Below, in pieces: positions 13,909 to 20,609 of a stretch of DNA of 20,609 nt (the first letter of the stretch is position 1; each line of letters begins with the position of its first letter). A program made the position numbers and the translations under genes. The stretch comes from Bacillota bacterium (GTDB lineage: Bacteria; Bacillota; Bacilli; Alicyclobacillales; SLC66), in contig JAKACU010000032.1 in assembly GCA_021821185.1 (NCBI GenBank), positions 1 to 20,609 on the forward strand. Direction: 5' to 3'. The notes beneath the pieces are model-generated. The model did no database searches. It was not told where the DNA came from and saw only the letters and a list, made by a program, of their open reading frames with translations.

Positions 13909-14142
13909 ATGGCTTTCGTTATCACATCACCATGTATCGACGAAAAAGCGGCTGACTGCGTAGAAACCTGCCCAGTAGACGCTATTCATGAAGGTGCGGA
14001 TCAATTTTATATCGACCCGAATACCTGCATTGACTGCGGTGCCTGTGAAGCAGTTTGCCCGGTATCAGCCATCTTCCAAGAAGATTTTGTTCCGGACGAA
14101 GAAAAATCGTTTATTCAAAAGAACGCCGATTTCTTCAAATAA
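13909..14142 (+). CDS. 7Fe-type ferredoxin (one 3Fe-4S and one 4Fe-4S cluster)
   Basis: This 77-residue electron carrier begins MAFVITSPC. The first cluster motif is C-x7-C-x3-C-P (CIDEKAADCVETCP), the spacing of 3Fe-4S plus shared-Cys sites in FdxA-type ferredoxins. The second is C-x2-C-x2-C-x3-C-P (CIDCGACEAVCP). The C terminus DEEKSFIQKNADFFK also matches the family (NADFF). The ATG at 13909 follows AAAGGAG by ten bases; a GTG-less in-frame ATG two codons upstream overlaps the leader and has poorer spacing. The gene is monocistronic and divergent from ndh. A long stem-loop at 14166-14208, inside the convergent transporter gene, may end its transcript. Its redox partner cannot be deduced. 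Confidence 0.93.
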   Translation: MAFVITSPCIDEKAADCVETCPVDAIHEGADQFYIDPNTCIDCGACEAVCPVSAIFQEDFVPDEEKSFIQKNADFFK

Positions 14143-14145
14143 TTG

Positions 14146-15417
14146 CTATCCTTTTGCTCGTAGCAAACGGCTTGCTTGAGTGGCGGAAGTGCGCTCAAGC
14201 GAGCCGTTGTTGCGATCTCTTGATTTATAAGTGACAGGGCGAATCATCAATCCAACGGCTGTATGGGCAAAACCCAGGATAACCGCCAAAACGATAAGAT
14301 AGCTTGGTTTTGCGTGACTTGCGATGAGCAAATAGATCGTGATGCCGATGACGCGACCTAGACCTAAAGCGATTTCGCGGCTGATGAGGTACTCTGGCAT
14401 ACGTTGTTTCGATTGCGTTGACTCGTCGATTTCGTTCATGAGCATAGAACTAAACGGCACAACAAAAAAGGGTAGACAAAGTGCTGTCACCGTTCCAAAC
14501 AAGATAAGCACAACACGACCAACCCCTTGTAAAAGAAGCAGACCTACACTGCCTAGTATCACACTTGATACAACCATCCACAGACGTGCTTGCTCTTGGT
14601 TTTTAATCATGCGCACGATGTAAAATCCCGCGAGTGACACGAGCCCTGTCCATAGCCCGTATTCACCTAAACCCTCCTCTGATTTTGCCGCAAAATATAC
14701 CAATAACCCGATATAAAATGCAAAAACACCTTCTCGTAAACCAAACAATAAAGAGCCAAACCACAGTCGCCGCCAGTCTGGGTCCGCACGCAAATGAAAT
14801 CCATCCACTAAGTGCAATTCTCGATGCAATGTCCCTTTAGGTAACGCAAAAACAAGCCAAAACGAAAGGCTAAATAGCACTAAGGAAGCCGTAAAAACGA
14901 CATGATACCCAACAAATTGTGGGCTGTGAGAAATAAAAAAACCTGCCACAAACGGTGCTGCCATAGAAACGAGAGAGGCAAAGAACCCATTGACACCATT
15001 AAAAGAGACGCGATTATCAATCGTCGTTAAGGTGAACATCGTGACATGAAATCCGTACCAATAAATGCCCTGACCAAATCCAAATAGCAGACCAAGTTCA
15101 AAAAAATAATGGGCACTATGCTCGCGAAGAATGATCAATGCTAAAAAAAATAACGCGAGCGCAATAAGTCCAAATCGCATGATCCAAAGATCAATCCATT
15201 TTGATGACAGCTTTCCACCAACTAGAAATCCAACAGTTACCGCAGCAAAGACACACAAATTGAAAACACCAATCGTGAAAAAGGAACGATCTACTTTCCA
15301 TATGTATACATTGACGAAAATGCTCGACAAAGCAAGACCAAACAAAAATAGCGAATTACAAGTAATTAACACGTGATCGTGGCGCAGGCGCGAAAGTCCT
15401 GTAGATAGATGCTTCAT
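14146..15417 (-). CDS. MFS-family transporter
   Basis: The 423-residue protein is hydrophobic throughout, with about twelve predicted membrane segments, a central polar loop near 195-215 (HLRADPDWRRLWFG) and a short basic cytoplasmic C terminus. The fold and pattern (VGFLVGGKLSSKW, LLFGFGQGIYWYGFHVTMF, REGVFAFYIG) resemble the B. subtilis YqgE-like branch of the major facilitator superfamily. The substrate is unknown. The ATG is preceded by GAGGAGGGAG. It converges with the ferredoxin gene; only three bases separate the stops. It lies downstream of uppP, but a strong terminator between them suggests a separate transcript. Confidence 0.85.
   Translation of the reverse strand: MKHLSTGLSRLRHDHVLITCNSLFLFGLALSSIFVNVYIWKVDRSFFTIGVFNLCVFAAVTVGFLVGGKLSSKWIDLWIMRFGLIALALFFLALIILREHSAHYFFELGLLFGFGQGIYWYGFHVTMFTLTTIDNRVSFNGVNGFFASLVSMAAPFVAGFFISHSPQFVGYHVVFTASLVLFSLSFWLVFALPKGTLHRELHLVDGFHLRADPDWRRLWFGSLLFGLREGVFAFYIGLLVYFAAKSEEGLGEYGLWTGLVSLAGFYIVRMIKNQEQARLWMVVSSVILGSVGLLLLQGVGRVVLILFGTVTALCLPFFVVPFSSMLMNEIDESTQSKQRMPEYLISREIALGLGRVIGITIYLLIASHAKPSYLIVLAVILGFAHTAVGLMIRPVTYKSRDRNNGSLERTSATQASRLLRAKG
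14166..14208 (+). terminator. Long stem-loop after ferredoxin, inside the transporter 3' end
   Basis: AACGGCTTGCTTGAG (14166-14180) pairs with CTCAAGCGAGCCGTT (14194-14208) across a 13-base loop: 15 pairs with one G-U wobble on the plus-strand RNA, a true mismatch on the minus-strand RNA. It lies 23 bases after the ferredoxin stop and so fits a ferredoxin 3' end, though the U tract is poor. It is coding sequence for the transporter on the other strand. Confidence 0.45.
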
Positions 15418-15474
15418 ATCGCTCCCTCCTCGATAGATTAACGTATCTCATCACTCCACATTTTATCCGAACGA

Positions 15475-15504
15475 CAAAAATACGGACGATTCAATCGTCC
15501 GTAT
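15475..15504 (-). terminator. Rho-independent terminator of uppP
   Basis: ATACGGACGATT (15480-15491) and AATCGTCCGTAT (15493-15504) form a 12-bp inverted repeat, with a small loop when folded. On the minus strand it is followed by TTTTT. It lies about 45 bases beyond the uppP stop and before the transporter gene. Confidence 0.85.
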
Positions 15505-15547
15505 GAGTAACTTGTCACTATAATTACGCCAATTATGCCTAGCTCAA

Positions 15548-16390
15548 TCAGCCGCCGATGAATAGGCTAAGAAGCCAAGCTCCGGCGCCAACAGCCACAC
15601 AATAGATACCAAATGGCCGCAGGGCTTTAACTTCATGTGTTTTAAAATATCGCATCAAAAACCAGGTACTAAAATAGGCAGCAATGCCAGCAACAACACC
15701 ACCGATCAATCCCATCGAAAGCAGTGAACCTGCATGGTGCAACTTTGGCAATTCTTTGACAGCCGCACCCAATATGATGGGCGTCGCTAGCAAAAAACTA
15801 AATCGAGCGGCAGATTCATAGCGCAAGCCATACATTAAACCGCCGATCATGCTCATGGCTGAACGTGAAAACCCTGGTATCAAAGCGAACGACTCTAAAA
15901 TGCCAACCACGATCGTTTGACCCACTGTTAGATCAGCGATATCCTTTTTACCCGTGCGCTTTAAAAGGCGATCGCCAAGGATGAGGATAATACCATTCAC
16001 GATTAAAAAGGTCATAGCAACTCGCGGTGTTGCAAAAAGAGACGCGAGTTTTTTGGCGCCCAGTTCGCCAATAACCACAGCTGGTAATGTGCCGACGATC
16101 AATAGTCCGAATTCTTTGCGTGCTATCTTCACTTTGCGGCTTGTCCTGTTTTTTGAAGAAGCAAATACAGCCGCCAAGAATGTTAACCAGTCCTTTAGAA
16201 AATAGATCAGAAGAGCAACTGCCGTACCTACATGCAACATCACCAGGTACGGTAAAAAGGCGGCATTTGCCTGAACATTAGGCCAACGCAATAACCACGG
16301 TAACAAAACAGCGTGTCCAACACTACTGATTGGAAACAGCTCTGTTACACCCTGAATCAAAGCGAACACCAGGGTTTGAAAAAGGTTCAT
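15548..16390 (-). CDS. uppP: Undecaprenyl-diphosphatase (BacA/UppP)
   Basis: UppP dephosphorylates undecaprenyl diphosphate released by cell-wall polymerases so the carrier can be reused; overexpression gives bacitracin resistance. The 280-residue membrane protein has the N-terminal active-site motif QGVTELFPISSVGH (13-26, with Glu17 and His26) and the second motif PGFSRSAMS (172-180, with Ser175-177 region and Arg176). The first Glu of the E-x3-E motif is Gln, which the family allows, and the usual Thr after SRS-x-x is Ser. The ATG is preceded by AGGAGGGAG. An extended -10 box (TGG-TACAAT) lies upstream and a strong terminator follows. It is divergent from the epimerase gene. Confidence 0.95.
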   Translation of the reverse strand: MNLFQTLVFALIQGVTELFPISSVGHAVLLPWLLRWPNVQANAAFLPYLVMLHVGTAVALLIYFLKDWLTFLAAVFASSKNRTSRKVKIARKEFGLLIVGTLPAVVIGELGAKKLASLFATPRVAMTFLIVNGIILILGDRLLKRTGKKDIADLTVGQTIVVGILESFALIPGFSRSAMSMIGGLMYGLRYESAARFSFLLATPIILGAAVKELPKLHHAGSLLSMGLIGGVVAGIAAYFSTWFLMRYFKTHEVKALRPFGIYCVAVGAGAWLLSLFIGG

Positions 16391-16426
16391 GAAAAGCTAC
16401 TCCCTCCTAAACTGCATATCGAAGGT

Positions 16427-16432
16427 ATTGTA
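16427..16432 (-). promoter_or_regulatory. Extended -10 element upstream of uppP
   Basis: TACAAT preceded by TGG on the minus strand forms an extended -10 box about 37 bases before the uppP start. No good -35 hexamer is seen. Confidence 0.4.
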
Positions 16433-16439
16433 CCATAGC

Positions 16440-16468
16440 TTTACAAAGAATTTCCTAAAGAATAGAAT
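16440..16468 (+). promoter_or_regulatory. Sigma-A-like promoter of the epimerase gene
   Basis: TTTACA (16440-16445), a 17-base spacer and TAGAAT (16463-16468) lie 29 bases before the epimerase start. The -35 region nearly abuts the divergent uppP -10 box, so the two promoters are back to back. Confidence 0.6.
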
Positions 16469-16497
16469 ACAAAAATAACCTATGAAGGAGCTTATCC

Positions 16498-17415
16498 ATG
16501 AACGTTCTTATCACGGGTGGAGCCGGATTTATCGGGTCTACCGTCGCTGATCTTCTGATTTCACAAGGCTATACTGTGATCATCGTTGATAATTTTTCTA
16601 CTGGCAAACGCGAATACGTTCATCCTAAAGCCACATTATATGAGCTCGATATCTGTGACCGCGATAGCCTAATGGCGGTATTTGGCAAGGAGAAACCAGA
16701 TATCGTCTATCATCTTGCAGCACAAATCAATGTGGCGCATTCTATCCTTGATCCTGTAAACGATGCACAAAGTAACATCATGGGAACGATTTATGTCATG
16801 GAATGTAGCGTCACCTATGGCGTAAAAAAAGTGGTGTATTCTTCATCAGCTGCTGTTTATGGTGATGTGGCACAACTCCCTATTATGGAGGATCAAGCAA
16901 AGCAACCACAATCATTTTATGGCCTATCAAAGGCTTTACCAGAAGACTATCTAGCGATGTACGCTAAGTTTTTCCCAATCGACTACACGGTCTTACGCTA
17001 TGCCAATGCGTATGGCATCCGCCAGGATCCCATGGGTGAAGGTGGCGTGATCTCGATATTTCTTAGCAAAATTTTGCAAGAAGAAACGATCATCATCCAT
17101 GGTGATGGGGAACAAACACGCGATTTTGTGTATGTCAAGGATATTGCTCGTGCAAACCTGGCAGCACTTGACAAAGCAAGTAAAAAGACGATTAATATCA
17201 GCTCGAACACGAGCACAAGCATCAAACAATTGGCTACGATGATGACATCGATTGCAGCTAAACCATCTCTTCCCATTAAATTTACAGAACGTCGCCAAGG
17301 TGATATCGTTCATAGTCGTCTCGACAATGAACAAGCACAGGATCACTTGTCATGGGTACCAGCGTACACACTACAAACAGGTTTAGAGGAAACTATCCGT
17401 TATTACCTCAAATAA
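16498..17415 (+). CDS. NAD-dependent sugar-nucleotide epimerase/dehydratase (GalE-like)
   Basis: An extended short-chain dehydrogenase acting on nucleotide-activated sugars, most like UDP-glucose/UDP-N-acetylglucosamine 4-epimerases. The 305-residue product has the NAD motif GGAGFIGS (7-14), DNFSTGK (31-37), the YHLAAQ segment (71-76), the catalytic Ser in VVYSSSAAVYG, and YGLSK with Tyr141 and Lys145. QTRDFVYVKDIARA and the C-terminal RRQGDIVHSRLD are also typical. It starts at an ATG preceded by AAGGAG and has its own promoter. A 14-bp inverted repeat follows its stop. No glycosyltransferase cluster is nearby, so whether it feeds galactose metabolism or envelope glycans is unknown. A GalE assignment is likely but not certain. 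Confidence 0.88.
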   Translation: MNVLITGGAGFIGSTVADLLISQGYTVIIVDNFSTGKREYVHPKATLYELDICDRDSLMAVFGKEKPDIVYHLAAQINVAHSILDPVNDAQSNIMGTIYVMECSVTYGVKKVVYSSSAAVYGDVAQLPIMEDQAKQPQSFYGLSKALPEDYLAMYAKFFPIDYTVLRYANAYGIRQDPMGEGGVISIFLSKILQEETIIIHGDGEQTRDFVYVKDIARANLAALDKASKKTINISSNTSTSIKQLATMMTSIAAKPSLPIKFTERRQGDIVHSRLDNEQAQDHLSWVPAYTLQTGLEETIRYYLK

Positions 17416-17436
17416 ATTTGACCTGCTCGATCAACT

Positions 17437-17479
17437 TATAAGCAGCTTACTTGGTATCATCCTTGGTAAGCTGCTTATA
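17437..17479. terminator. 14-bp inverted repeat at the end of two convergent genes
   Basis: TATAAGCAGCTTAC (17437-17450) and GTAAGCTGCTTATA (17466-17479) pair perfectly across a 15-base loop. It starts 21 bases after the epimerase stop and includes the last eleven codons of the convergent coiled-coil gene. On the plus strand it is followed by GAGTGTTTTCGCTTTTT, so it probably ends the epimerase transcript; on the minus strand an AATTTATTT stretch follows at a distance. Confidence 0.6.
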
Positions 17480-17866
17480 GAGTGTTTTCGCTTTTTGGAA
17501 TTTGGCCTCAGCATCTTCTAGTTGCTCCTCTTGCATGCCAATAAATACATACAAATCCGCAAAATCAAAGAACGATGCCGATCTTTTATGCAAACTCTGC
17601 AATTCTTCTGCAACCGATACCAACTTCTCATTTGCTTCATCCATAAACTCTTCGAGCTGCGCAATTCGTTGTTTGCTATCCTTAGCCTCACTTAGTACCA
17701 AGTACTCACTTTCCTTTCGCAGGTCCATCAAATCAGATAACACCGTAGCACTGCGATGTTGTAGTTTCTTAATGCGAAACAAAAAATCCCCTTTTTTGTG
17801 TTGTACTACAACAATCCATAATACGAGAGCCCCAATAAGAACAACTAAGATAACGAATAACAACAA
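17447..17866 (-). CDS. Membrane-anchored coiled-coil protein of unknown function
   Basis: I do not recognise the family. The product of about 139 residues has one N-terminal hydrophobic segment (LLLFVILVVLIGALVLWIVVV) followed by basic residues, so the rest most likely faces the cytoplasm. Residues from about 35 to the end are charged and heptad-like (RKESEYLVLSEAKDSKQRI, LEEFMDEANEKLVSVAEELQ, EEQLEDAEAKFQKAK) and predict a long coiled coil. The layout resembles LemA-like or septum-associated membrane proteins, but no specific motif supports either. The start is probably the TTG at 17866, eight bases after AAAGGA; the GTG at 17872 touches that site. It is divergent from the LysM-3D gene and converges on the epimerase gene. 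Confidence 0.65.
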   Translation of the reverse strand: MLLFVILVVLIGALVLWIVVVQHKKGDFLFRIKKLQHRSATVLSDLMDLRKESEYLVLSEAKDSKQRIAQLEEFMDEANEKLVSVAEELQSLHKRSASFFDFADLYVFIGMQEEQLEDAEAKFQKAKTLYKQLTKDDTK

Positions 17867-17944
17867 AAACACCTTCCTTTTGCATGTTTAATAATCTAAA
17901 AGCTTGTTCAAAATAGTAAAAACAATCCATAGGGAGAGATAACA

Positions 17945-18778
17945 GTGAAATCGGGATACTTACTTGCGATCATCGGATTGCTTTTGTTAGCGGGAAAAAC
18001 CTATGCTACACAAACATTGCCACCTACGACAAGTTACGTAGTCCGATCTGGGGACACGATTAGTTCCATTGCACTGGCATTTCATAGCACCACAGCACAA
18101 CTCTCGCAAATTAATCGACTTACTAATCCGGATCTTATTTATCCCGGTGAGATGATTGAAGTGCCCACCACTACACCGGATCTGCCTATAGGTGCCAAAG
18201 CGATGATATCAACGCTCACCGCGTATACAGATGGGTATGCATCGACAGGAAAATATCCTGGAGACCCAGGCTATGGTATTACATCAACTGGTCAAAAGGC
18301 GATTCAAGGTATCACCGTTGCTGTGGATCCTCATGTTATACCTTACGGCACCCCTGTCTTCATCCCGGGAGTCGGCATCCGCCTTGCTGATGACACAGGC
18401 GGCGCCATTACCGGATCAAGAATTGATGTATTTTACAACAGTGATCGTGTAGCACAAAATTTTGGTGTCAAACCAAATACCATTATATACGTCTTACCAC
18501 GTCGAGATGTCAGGTTACAAGGCAATCAGATTCTTTTTTCCTCACATCAAGAGACACCAAATACGCATTCTATTGTACCTGTACAGAAGGTAGAATTACC
18601 AGCGCAAAAAACAAAAACCGTGGTACGAAACACCACAAAACGATCGTCTGAGATACCTTTGATTAGGCCTACCTTGCCTAATCAAAGTCAAACGGATGTT
18701 CTGGATGCTTTGTCCACGATTCTTGACAGACAAGTCTTAGTACCATTTCTTAAAAACACCACGCAGGCGTGGCGATGA
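17945..18778 (+). CDS. Secreted LysM and 3D-domain protein, probable muralytic enzyme
   Basis: The 277-residue product has a signal-peptide-like N terminus (KSGYLLAIIGLLLLAGKTYA), a LysM peptidoglycan-binding domain (about 30-74: YVVRSGDTISSIA ... NPDLIYPGEMIEVP) and a 3D domain (about 90-185). The 3D domain contains TAYTDGYASTG, ITSTGQKA and the three conserved aspartates at 128 (AVDP), 150 (DDTGG) and 161 (IDVF). This is the arrangement of B. subtilis YocH and relatives of the stationary-phase/MltA-like lytic family, so a wall-remodelling lytic transglycosylase is likely. A basic, Gln/Thr-rich tail of about 90 residues is unassigned. The start is GTG at 17945 after AGGGAG. No WalR box of the TGTWAH-N5-TGTWAH kind is visible. 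A 12-bp inverted repeat lies in the 3' coding region. Confidence 0.88.
   Translation: MKSGYLLAIIGLLLLAGKTYATQTLPPTTSYVVRSGDTISSIALAFHSTTAQLSQINRLTNPDLIYPGEMIEVPTTTPDLPIGAKAMISTLTAYTDGYASTGKYPGDPGYGITSTGQKAIQGITVAVDPHVIPYGTPVFIPGVGIRLADDTGGAITGSRIDVFYNSDRVAQNFGVKPNTIIYVLPRRDVRLQGNQILFSSHQETPNTHSIVPVQKVELPAQKTKTVVRNTTKRSSEIPLIRPTLPNQSQTDVLDALSTILDRQVLVPFLKNTTQAWR
18657..18687. repeat. 12-bp inverted repeat inside the LysM-3D coding region
   Basis: CTTTGATTAGGC (18657-18668) and GCCTAATCAAAG (18676-18687) pair perfectly across a 7-base loop, about 100 bases before the stop codon. No U tract follows on either strand. Confidence 0.7.
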
Positions 18779-18791
18779 TAAAACCGTATTC

Positions 18792-20537
18792 TTAAAAGAA
18801 GTAACGTTCTGTTTCCAATAAGCGTTTTGCCAATTGACGTTTCAGTTGCACTGTGTTTAGCGGTGTCACTTTGGATAATTTGCGCACCACACTTAAAACG
18901 GTGCGCAAATTATCTCCTTGCTCCATCGCCGATAACGCAGTTCTAGCCGACTGAATAACTTGTTCATATGCATCATGAACAAATAACTGCGTCATCTTAT
19001 ATTGCAAGTCACTACTGGGATGGTTACGTTGTTGCGATTTTTTTGTTCGTAAAACAATACTTTCACTCGTATACAAGGCAATAGCCATATCGGCCAAATA
19101 CGCTAGAATTTCTTGCTCATGTTCTATGTGCGTCCCATATTTCTGGACGGCAGAGCCGCCAACAAGCAAGATCAATTTTCGCATCATGGTAACTGCGTGC
19201 TCTTGCACAGCCAAGAACAACGTTTCATCCGGTGGATCAATCATACCTGTCAGTTCTTGCTGCAATGTAGCAATAGCAGGCAAGAGAGCAACTTCGCCTT
19301 TCATGGCTCTTTTGATCAATGTCCCTGGAATCAATAGACGATTGATCTCGTTTGTACCCTCAAAAATACGATTAATTCGTGCATCACGGTACATTCGTTC
19401 CATGGGGTAATCTTGAATAAACCCGGCTCCCCCATGAATTTGTACACCTTCATCTACCACAAAAGATAAAGCCTCAGAACCAAATACTTTATTAATCGAA
19501 CACTCAATAGCGAACTCTTCAATGCCTTTCACACTTGCTTCTTCATAGGCAAAATCAAGTGCTCCAGATGTTCTATAGGCGATCGTCTCTGCTGCAAAGG
19601 TTTTAACAGCCATTTCGGCCAATTTACTTTGAATTAATGAAAAATTCGCGATTGGTTGACCAAATTGTTCCCTCACTAGCGCGTAACGTATGGAGGCTTC
19701 GAGTGCTTCTTTGGCTGCTCCTACACAACCAATGGCAAGTTTGAGCCGTCCAAGATTTAAAATATTGAACGCAATAACGTGCCCACGACCAGGTTCTCCC
19801 AATAGATTTTCAACAGGTACATGTACATCCTCTAAAATCAAAGGACGAGTTGAAGATGCCTTGATCCCCATTTTTTTCTCTTCAGGACCGGTTGAAACAC
19901 CTGCAAAATTGCGTTCCACAATGAAAGCTGAAAACCGTTCACCATCAATTTTCGCATACACAATAAAGATATCAGCAAATGCTGAATTGGTAATGTACTG
20001 CTTCTGACCTTGTAATACGTAATATCGCCCATCCGTCGAAAGTTTGGCCGTCGTTCTTGCACTTAGAGCATCTGAACCAGCATTGGGTTCTGTGAGTGCG
20101 TAAGCAGCAAGCCTTTTCCCTGAAGCTAAATCAGGCAGGTATTTCTTTTTTTGTTCCTCTGTGCCAAAATACACGATGGGCAGCGTCCCAATACCGACAT
20201 GAGCACCATGTGAGAGAGCAAAAGAACTACTGCGACTCATGTTTTCCCCAATCAATGCTGAACTGACTTTGTCCATGGAAAGACCGTCAAACTCTTCAGG
20301 CACATCGGCCGCAAGGAGACCAAGATCACCTGCTTTGCGTAACAACGTAACCGTTAAGTCAAAATCTTGATGCTCTAAAGCATCGATGTGTGGAACGACT
20401 TCCTTGCGCACAAAATCAAGCGTGGTTTTGGCAATCATTTTATGTTCGTCCGTAAAATCCTCCGGTGTAAACACCGCATTCACGTCACTGTTTTGTACAA
20501 AAAACTGTGCACCTTTTTCCCGCATCACACTTGCCAT
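18792..20537 (-). CDS. fadE: Acyl-CoA dehydrogenase (FadE type)
   Basis: This FAD enzyme makes the first oxidation of fatty acyl-CoA in beta-oxidation and passes electrons to electron-transfer flavoprotein. The 581-residue product has the usual domains: helical N-terminal part, YALTEPNAGSD (146-156, flavin/substrate), QKQYITNSAFAD, VREQFGQPI (288-296), QIHGGAGF (366-373) and RIFEGTNEINR with the catalytic base Glu393. An extra C-terminal region of about 180 residues resembles the membrane-associated extension of very-long-chain enzymes and B. subtilis FadE. The ATG at 20537 lies after AAGGAG and a GAGAGAG stretch. It follows the fadA stop by 30 bases, consistent with a fad operon. A striking 15-bp inverted repeat lies in its 3' coding end. 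It converges on the LysM-3D gene. Confidence 0.93.
   Translation of the reverse strand: MASVMREKGAQFFVQNSDVNAVFTPEDFTDEHKMIAKTTLDFVRKEVVPHIDALEHQDFDLTVTLLRKAGDLGLLAADVPEEFDGLSMDKVSSALIGENMSRSSSFALSHGAHVGIGTLPIVYFGTEEQKKKYLPDLASGKRLAAYALTEPNAGSDALSARTTAKLSTDGRYYVLQGQKQYITNSAFADIFIVYAKIDGERFSAFIVERNFAGVSTGPEEKKMGIKASSTRPLILEDVHVPVENLLGEPGRGHVIAFNILNLGRLKLAIGCVGAAKEALEASIRYALVREQFGQPIANFSLIQSKLAEMAVKTFAAETIAYRTSGALDFAYEEASVKGIEEFAIECSINKVFGSEALSFVVDEGVQIHGGAGFIQDYPMERMYRDARINRIFEGTNEINRLLIPGTLIKRAMKGEVALLPAIATLQQELTGMIDPPDETLFLAVQEHAVTMMRKLILLVGGSAVQKYGTHIEHEQEILAYLADMAIALYTSESIVLRTKKSQQRNHPSSDLQYKMTQLFVHDAYEQVIQSARTALSAMEQGDNLRTVLSVVRKLSKVTPLNTVQLKRQLAKRLLETERYFF
18874..18914. repeat. 15-bp perfect inverted repeat inside the fadE coding region
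   Basis: GATAATTTGCGCACC (18874-18888) and GGTGCGCAAATTATC (18900-18914) pair perfectly across an 11-base loop. On the minus strand it encodes DNLRTVLSVVRKLS near the fadE C terminus. No U tract follows on either strand. Confidence 0.85.
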
Positions 20538-20567
20538 AACTCTCTCACTCTCCTTGATTTTATCATG

Positions 20568-20609
20568 TTATAGGCGCTCAAAAATGCCAGCTGCCCCCAT
20601 ACCTCCACC
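20568..20609 (-). CDS. fadA: Acetyl-CoA acyltransferase (thiolase), last 13 codons only
   Basis: The minus-strand frame entering at 20609 reads GGGMGAAGIFERL followed by TAA (20570-20568). The GGGMGAA-x-x-FE ending is the conserved C terminus of thiolases, which cleave 3-ketoacyl-CoA in the last step of beta-oxidation. The position just upstream of fadE matches the fadA-fadE order of Bacillus fad operons. Most of the gene lies beyond the window. Confidence 0.8.
   Translation of the reverse strand, partial: GGGMGAAGIFERL

Noticed and set aside
17881..17944. WalR-type box before the LysM-3D gene
   Set aside because: TGTTCA is present but the second hexamer at the correct spacing does not match TGTWAH.

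Overview
The window looks like chromosomal housekeeping DNA from a Gram-positive, Bacillota-type bacterium of moderate GC. Reasons: SEDS cell-wall polymerases, a MurT/GatD lipid II amidation pair, a B. subtilis-like YmfF/YmfH peptidase pair, a YrvM-type TcdA, a YocH-like LysM-3D protein, AGGAGG-type ribosome sites, frequent TTG/GTG starts and sigma-A-like promoters. An aerobic Bacilli lineage, possibly Alicyclobacillaceae-like, is my best guess. I see no rRNA, tRNA, CRISPR, prophage or insertion sequence.

Layout. 1-2540, minus strand: the 5' part of glnA (class I-beta glutamine synthetase), rodA, and a DedA-family membrane protein. 2614-5153, plus strand: an 88-residue unknown protein with a strong terminator, ftsW, and a metallo-beta-lactamase-fold hydrolase whose start lies inside the ftsW end. 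5174-7722, minus strand: a decayed free-methionine-sulfoxide reductase gene, gatD, murT, and the last 25 codons of a lost short-chain dehydrogenase gene. 7804-8547, plus: tcdA. 8544-12387, minus: an RluA-family pseudouridine synthase, ymfH, ymfF, a terminator and a small zinc-finger protein. 12529-13704, minus: type II NADH dehydrogenase, divergent from a 7Fe-type ferredoxin (plus). 14146-16390, minus: an MFS transporter and uppP. 16498-17415, plus: a GalE-like epimerase. 17447-17866, minus: a membrane-anchored coiled-coil protein. 17945-18778, plus: a secreted LysM-3D protein. 18792-20609, minus: fadE, preceded by the last codons of fadA.

Common themes. Several genes act on the cell envelope: RodA and FtsW polymerise glycan strands, MurT-GatD amidates lipid II, UppP recycles the undecaprenyl carrier, and the LysM-3D protein probably remodels the wall. 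They are scattered over separate transcription units rather than forming one cluster. fadA-fadE belong to beta-oxidation, and NDH-2 and ferredoxin to redox metabolism.

I do not see a clear undescribed defence or biosynthetic system. The points most worth a second look are: two gene remnants flanking murT-gatD, one with a lost 5' end and an internal deletion with frameshift; long perfect inverted repeats inside the 3' coding ends of convergent gene pairs, including a nearly mirror-symmetric pair around the LysM-3D/fadE boundary; a RodA paralogue lacking the usual Asp in its PDLG-type motif; a Ros/MucR-like small zinc-finger protein; and a beta-type glutamine synthetase in a Gram-positive context.
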